DNA of 64,000 bases. Origin: Romanomermis culicivorax (lineage: Eukaryota > Nematoda > Enoplea > Mermithida > Mermithidae). How positions within the stretch are numbered: the first letter of the stretch is position 1; every line of letters starts with the position of its first letter. Of this stretch, positions 58,486 to 64,000 are shown piece by piece. The notes beneath the pieces are model-generated. The model saw nothing but the letters and a program-made list of their open reading frames with translations. It was not told the DNA's origin and ran no database searches. The stretch spans positions 1,240,001-1,304,000 of the forward strand of contig CAWUHX010000011.1 of assembly GCA_963922205.1 (NCBI GenBank), given 5' to 3'. A program made the position numbers and the translations under genes.

Positions 58486-61400
58486 GTGTGGAAATTTGAA
58501 GATTATAACGTTCGACGATTGGTGCGGTCAACAGATATTTTTAATTATTTCACATCGTTGTTCAGTGGGCCTCACACGGCCATCGAAGACCCAATGTTTC
58601 TTGCGCCCGAAAACATAAAAGCGTTTAACAAAGCTGTAAATGTATCAAAATTTAGAGGACGGGTAGTTATAGCACTTGATATGGAGAGCGGACGAAAACC
58701 CAAAACACTGGGTTCGAAACCCAGCGACGCGTTACGGCTCCTAACATTTTCTACTATGTGCAGAAAAAACTTCATAGTAGACTTGAAATTTTGGGATAAG
58801 GAGCACTTCCACAAGATCTACGGGACAATTTTTTGCCAAGAAAATATTATCGTTGGTTTTCATATTTGGGAAGATATCACCCTAGTCTTGACTAAATTCG
58901 GTTATTTAGATCAAGAGAAAGAGCTAGCTTGGAAAAGGCGTGATAATATTGACTATATACTATCCTGTTGCGTTTACGACTTGGAAATGGTATTGGCGGA
59001 AATGAAAGAGAAATCAAAAACCCGAATGATCGGAATAAGCCCAGAAGCCTTGAGCTTAAAAGCGCTAATGACGGAATTATAATTTTTGTGGGCCAATGTG
59101 CTTAAAATCTCATGGGGGCAATTGCGCTCCTTAGAATTCCGACAGCTCATGGACGCAGACAAACTAAATATGGAAGTCCTATGATACGCGACACTCGATG
59201 CGCGCAGATCGCTTTTGTGCTTTCTAGCATTGCTTCAATATGGATTCGCCACGGACATCCAAAATTGTTTCCAATTATATGCGCATGATACAATGGAACC
59301 CGAATTAGTTGCCGATTTGGCACGGAGGTTCAGAGAAACATTTGAAGATAAATACACAGACCAACAGTGGAAAGGTGCCTATGACGTCGAAGAAATGACC
59401 AACAATATCAACGGGTTATACTTCATGATGCGTGGAGAAGCGATTGCTACTTATAAATTGTCCGAAGAACAGGCACCCAGGACATTTTATTGTCCCCCAC
59501 ATTTTTCGAATAGCGATATCGATCCGCAACCAGTACCTCGCGGTTGGTACCCGTGGCTAGAAGGAAAAGTAAAGGTGCAAAGGAAAAGGAAAAGCACAGA
59601 CAATTCAGAAGACGAACCCTCAAACGACTGGGACTTGAAAGATATTTTGGCAGCGCGACCATTCGGACAACCGATAGAACCGAAACAAGTTGAAATGAAG
59701 CAAGGAAAGTGGCCAAAAGGAGTTTTGCAATCCACAAACAATATTCGAGACCAGGTATCACACCTGAGCGACCACTACCACCCTAGAATCAATCGATCAA
59801 TCGTGCCCATAGTCAAAGAACTTTATGACAAAAACGTAAATCCTACTGTTTACTTCTTGTGGCCTCATTCGGCGCAAGAATGGAAAGTGTGGATACCCGG
59901 ATTTACATCGGGAATGTGGTCCTCCATTTGGAGAAATGAGCAGGAAAGAATTGAATTCATGAAGTGGATGGGCCGAGACTTATTGAATAACAAGATAACC
60001 GATCAAATGGAACAAATGTTGGAAAGATATCCAAAGGTACATATGCAAAAACCAATCCAAAATATTTTCTGCGTACTACCGATAAAATGGATACCACGAT
60101 CGCTAAAAGAGCCCATAGAAGAACAACAGACGAATCTATGCGAAAATTCCGTTTATTTTATGAATTGTAATTTCTACAACATGTTCCACTTCTCGAACAT
60201 TCACACGGCTAGCCAAAACTTAATTTATTGGAATGTCTCCGCTTCTATATTCGAGGCTAAGGACCTATGGGTCCCTAGCACTTCAACAACTTTCAAATCA
60301 GTAACTAAATAGGACGAACCTGATCTGATTCCCCAAGTAGAAGTTGTGGTCCCGGCTAGCCAGGGTCCTCTAGAAAAAACTTGGAAGGAACAGACAGAAA
60401 CTGAGTCCACTAAAATTGAAATTTCAAATGTTTCAGGTCAGCAAATGGATCAAGAAAAGCCGGAATTAGTAATCATCGCAGATCCTCCTATTGCCAATAC
60501 ACCCGCTACTGGGAGTAAGGGTGCTACAGAGGAGGAAGGATTAATGGAGATCGTCAAAACTGGAAGTGAAAAGCAACCGGAAGTAGAGAAATTGACCGAA
60601 CAAATCAAAGAAATGAAGGAGAAAATCGAACTATTGGAAAAAGAAAAATATGGCAAAGCGGCTATTGAATTGGCAAAGCAATTAGAAAGTATAAATGCCG
60701 AAGAAGAGGAGACTAGCGACGAGCCATTTGTGGAAATTGTGTCAGAAATCGGGAGTGAAGAATAAGAAAATGCGCGCGCTAATGTTTTGCCTGCCCCACC
60801 AGTATATGCTAATGCTGGTGGTCAGAATGTCGAAAATATTACGAACCGGGAAAAATTTGCAAGGGTAATGCAGATCAAATGGCAAGCAAAAGAAAAACAA
60901 ATAGCGCAGGACGAAAATAAGGCCGAAGTGGACAAGGTCAAGAGTGGAAACTTTCAACAACCATCCGGGAACCCGAACGACAAAATAAAATACTGGAGAG
61001 GCCTAGGAAAATGGGGGCAAGTTCTAAATAAGGCCCTAAAAGAAGGTAAATATGTCGTGGATTACGGTACTGAAGGGTATCTCTCTCCAACCCATGTGTA
61101 CAGAAGTGTTACGCACACATGGTTCCCACATTAGACGAAGAGGTAGCCCTGATGGCCACAGAATTGATAAATCGAATCTACGACGAAAGGGGCCTGGAGA
61201 TAGGAACCATCTGATATTATGAATTACAATTCCACGTCCTGCAGGCAAACTTGCCTGAGAAACTATGGCACATTTTCGAAATACAATTAGCCAAATGGAC
61301 GATGACGCGACTCCCGTGGAAAGCATATGAAGCCCAAGTGTGGGCCTGTGCTTGTCTCTTTATGAAATTATCGCATTTGGGGAGAATTCGTCAAAATTTT

Positions 61401-62590
61401 GCCGGATTTCGCTACCAGGCTCATGCCTACATCAGGATGAAATTATGATGCAAATTTAATGTGAGACAGGGAGGTTTAGGCAATAATTTTCATGCCATGT
61501 ACGCCTCATGCCAATCAAGGGCAGGAGGACTGGCTTATACAATTGCAAAAGCCGGACTGGAGAATAAAAAAGATCCGGAACCGAATTATCCCAATATCCA
61601 AGTCTGGAAGAAAGAAACCGATAATACCGACCTTCGTATACGTTTTTGGAGGTAATTGACCCGAAAAAGGCCCACGATATAGTGGAGGTTGAAAAGAATT
61701 TGAAAAAGAAAGTTGGGTACCGAGTAAAGCACACCTACAATAGGCCTGCGACGAGTAAGGTACCCAGGCGATGGTATAAAAGATATTGTGATAGAAAACA
61801 AAAGTCGGAGACACTGGACAGAGATCGGAAAAGAAAGCACGAAAGCGGACAACGGGACGAAAAACGCCGGGAAAAATCGATGTCCAAAGAAAAAAGGCAA
61901 AAAGGAAATGATGAAGAGTCGGAAAGCCACCGACAGAAAGAACAAGAAAGGAAAGACGAATCCCACGAAAGAAAACAGGAGGAAAAAAGAGACGCGAAAG
62001 AACACAAAGATAGTCGAAAGTCACGGAGTAAAAGAAGAATGCCGGTGTATTACCAGCATGATGATAGATTGGACATGTCCTACTCCAGCCGAGCAACCTC
62101 ACTGGATAGGGCGAGAACCAATGAAATGACTCAGCAAGGAGTGTCGATGTCTGATCCAAACGGGATGATTCAAGTCCAACAGCAACAATTGCCATATTTG
62201 CCCCCGAATTACCCGGGATTACCAATGGTAGGAGTTGATTGTTTAAATCGTCCTATTTTTCCAGGTCAATTATTGACAAGCACAGTGGTACCTCTGCCAA
62301 CGCAATTTCAAATGCCGCTATTTCCAGTTATGCAATTCCAGCGGGGGCAGGGGCCGTATTACCATCAATTTTTGGTCCCACCAGGTCTTCAAATGCTGCC
62401 TCCGATGATAATTCCGCCGATCTGTAATGTACAAGGCGAGGAGCGAATGGATATTCCCGGACCTTTGACGGTTATGCAGCCGCCCCAAAGACCTCCATCG
62501 ACAGGCAATCCTGATTATATTTTGCCATTAAAAAGAGAAACCGAAATTGGCCAACCAGGGCGGGACCATAGTGGTCAAAGACACAAGTAA
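58486..62590 (+). pseudogene. Third ORF: DEDDy 3'-5' exonuclease domain plus RS-rich tail
   Basis: Read as one frame from 58486 to 61134 (in-frame stops at 59080, 59179, 60310 and 60763), then shifted near 61120 and 61640, to TAA at 62588. N-terminal 240 codons show the DEDDy exonuclease order: Exo I ALDMES (Asp65, Glu67), Exo II GFHIWEDITLVLTKFGY (Asp130), SLKALMTEL, K-x-SWGQL, and Exo III YATLDARRS (Tyr233, Asp237). All four acids and the Tyr are there. That is the arrangement of RNase D, Werner and MUT-7/EXD proteins. The middle (59250-61640) is unfamiliar. The tail has a strongly basic-acidic R/K/E/S region (61790-62040, with RKSRSKRR) and a Pro/Gln-rich end. There is no good ATG at the start (GTG at 58486; first ATG 58591). 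No signal peptide or membrane anchor is seen, so it is not a usual Env. Confidence 0.75.
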
Positions 62591-63748
62591 ATTTCCATGT
62601 TAAAAGTAACCTCGCTCTCTGTGAGGTCACCATAAAATAAGTATCTCATTGTGTAATTTTCCTGATATTTCAAAAATCACTTATTTTTCCGAGCGTCAGT
62701 ATTTCAAAGTGTAAACCAGTTCTGCCACAAGTATCATGCCTTAAAATTGCCTCATTTTATTAATCTCATAAATTCGTTTTATTCATTTTCTTGTTTGCAT
62801 TTTGTTTTATTTGAACCTGTGCGAATTTACTTTTGTTGTTTTTTTTCTCGTCCTTGTGCGAATCTGTAGAAATTTTTGTATTTTCGTAAATTTTTGATTT
62901 TTCTTTTGCCTCTCTGAAATTAGTCACCAAGTAGCATCACGCATGCGCTAGGCAGCTTCGCGCTACCATTTCTAAACCCTTTTCTCATCTTTTTTTCCAA
63001 ATTTACATACATTTTCATTCAAAACTTTTTTGTGGCACAGACTGTGTTATGGGTTTAAGTTTACATTTTAATAAGGCAGATTCACTTTAACAACAAATAC
63101 CATAAATATTTTGGTTCAAAATCTAGACAGCCAAAGGCCCAGAGGATTCGGCCTTCGCGCATCCTTTCTCCCTGGGGGCAGATAATACCAAAGGCGTTGG
63201 GGGGCCAGTGTCCGGCCAAGGGGCCAGGGGAGGAACAGCGGCGGAAAAATACAAAGTCTAGTGGGCTCACCACCCACCGAATAAACCCCCTCTGGAGAGG
63301 ATGGAGACGAAGGCCCAAATCGAGGATGGAGGCGCCGCGGATTCTATATACATCGATGGCAGGGGTGAGCAGTCCACAACCAAAACCAGGCATCGTGGGG
63401 GTTTGCCGCCGGTCAAATGATTTTATTTTTCATTTGTCAAATTCGGCCCGAGTGCTGCGAATGCTTTTCGTTCAAACTTTTTATTTTTTATTTGGGGCAG
63501 CGAGCCCACTGGGCGTATTTTATTGACGAACTTTTTGTTGCATCGAGGCAGCATCCCGTGCCATTGGCCCCATAATTTTATCAATACCGTTGGAAACGGA
63601 CAATTTTATTTTTATTTGTATTATTGCATCAACGGCGCGTAGCGTCGTTATGGAATGATTGGAGTAGCTGGCTGACGGCATGGATGGTCTGGGGCCCTTG
63701 GGGGACCTCCTGACTTTTCCCTTCGCTGGCGGGAAAAGTCTTGCCTTT
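62591..63748 (+). other. 3' non-coding region of gypsy element
   Basis: No coding sequence. It includes a GC-rich segment 63120-63400 and two hairpin-like sites: 62946-62967 (loosely) and 63631-63649, AACGGCGC-GTA-GCGTCGTT, eight pairs with one wobble. Confidence 0.5.
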
Positions 63749-63759
63749 GGGGGGGAGGG
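63749..63759 (+). promoter_or_regulatory. Polypurine tract
   Basis: GGGGGGGAGGG directly before the 3' LTR (one T between), the usual site for plus-strand priming. Confidence 0.75.
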
Positions 63760-63760
63760 T

Positions 63761-64000
63761 TGTCAGAGGGTGAATTCCTCTGACCTTTGGTCCTCTAATT
63801 ACTTCATTTTCATTCTCTAGAGTTTCTTTGTTGTTAAAGTGTCTCCATTTATTATTAAGTAAACAAACTGATAAAACGGTTTGTGTCACACATTTTTGCT
63901 CCTAAAACAAGTAAATGGTCAGCGCGAAAGTTTTGCATACAACATGCAAGTTGATGTTAGGCATGCTGCCATGCAGTTCAGTCATTATTGCAGGAATTAT
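63761..64000 (+). repeat. 3' LTR of gypsy element, cut by window end
   Basis: Begins TGTCAGAGGG and follows 51055-51294 with about 11 mismatches over 240 bases; most differences are transitions. Confidence 0.92.

Larger units (their letters stand above)
51055..64000 (+). mobile_element. Ty3/gypsy LTR retrotransposon with extra third ORF
   Basis: Layout: 5' LTR 51055-51876, primer site 51878, Gag from 51908, protease, RT-RNase H, integrase to 57806, third ORF 58486-62590, polypurine tract 63749-63759, 3' LTR from 63761 to the window end. Order PR-RT-RH-IN is that of Ty3/gypsy. If the 3' LTR equals the 5' LTR in length, the element ends near 64582 (about 13.5 kb). All ORFs are broken by stops and frameshifts. 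The first 240 bases of the two LTRs differ at about 11 positions by eye, so the insertion is not recent. Confidence 0.95.

Noticed and set aside
61515-62225. Long minus-strand open frame (236 codons)
   Set aside because: It is the antisense shadow of the purine-rich, RS/RE-rich part of the third ORF; its Phe/Leu/Ser-rich product is what such a strand gives by composition.

Overview
This is a piece of an invertebrate animal nuclear genome: AT-rich, with spliced genes (GT-AG introns, some very long) buried in transposons. No phylum can be fixed from the sequence. Three host genes can be read with confidence. From left to right they are a class III guanylate cyclase on the + strand (154-7027, 5' part outside the window), a CPEB2-4/Orb2-type translational regulator on the + strand (9334-13071), and PPIL2, a U-box plus cyclophilin spliceosomal protein, on the - strand (exons from 33286 down to 14124; first exon not found). 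CPEB and PPIL2 converge.

PPIL2 is stretched to over 19 kb by a 12.5-kb intron (19426-31980) full of nested insertions. An old repeat (R1) was split by a 4-kb hAT-like element and by a PIF/Harbinger element. The hAT-like element contains a DIRS/Ngaro-like tyrosine-recombinase retroelement, which itself contains a 418-bp insertion made of two 188-bp units, each with a tRNA-like sequence. A Mutator-like foldback element lies in the same intron.

From 33 to 51 kb I see almost only transposon sequence. Most of it is short non-autonomous elements, ten of which in the whole window have 8-bp target duplications. Two patterns recur: each element's subterminal DNA is filled with its own private short word in both orientations, and a compact hairpin of the type GGCGC-GAA-GCGCC is scattered about twenty times with compensating stem changes. 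A LINE tail (44.4-46.2 kb) and a MULE-type transposase relic (48.5 kb) are also present.

From 51055 to the window end lies one large Ty3/gypsy LTR retrotransposon: 5' LTR, primer binding site, Gag, protease, RT-RNase H, integrase, then a third ORF of about 1,370 codons (58486-62590), polypurine tract and the start of the 3' LTR. The copy is dead (many stops, mostly of the kind made by C-to-T change, and frameshifts). The third ORF is the most striking thing in the window: its N-terminal part has the layout and acidic motifs of a DEDDy 3'-5' exonuclease (RNase D/Werner type), and its C-terminal part is an RS/RE-rich then Pro/Gln-rich tail. It occupies the position where an envelope gene sits in some gypsy elements.
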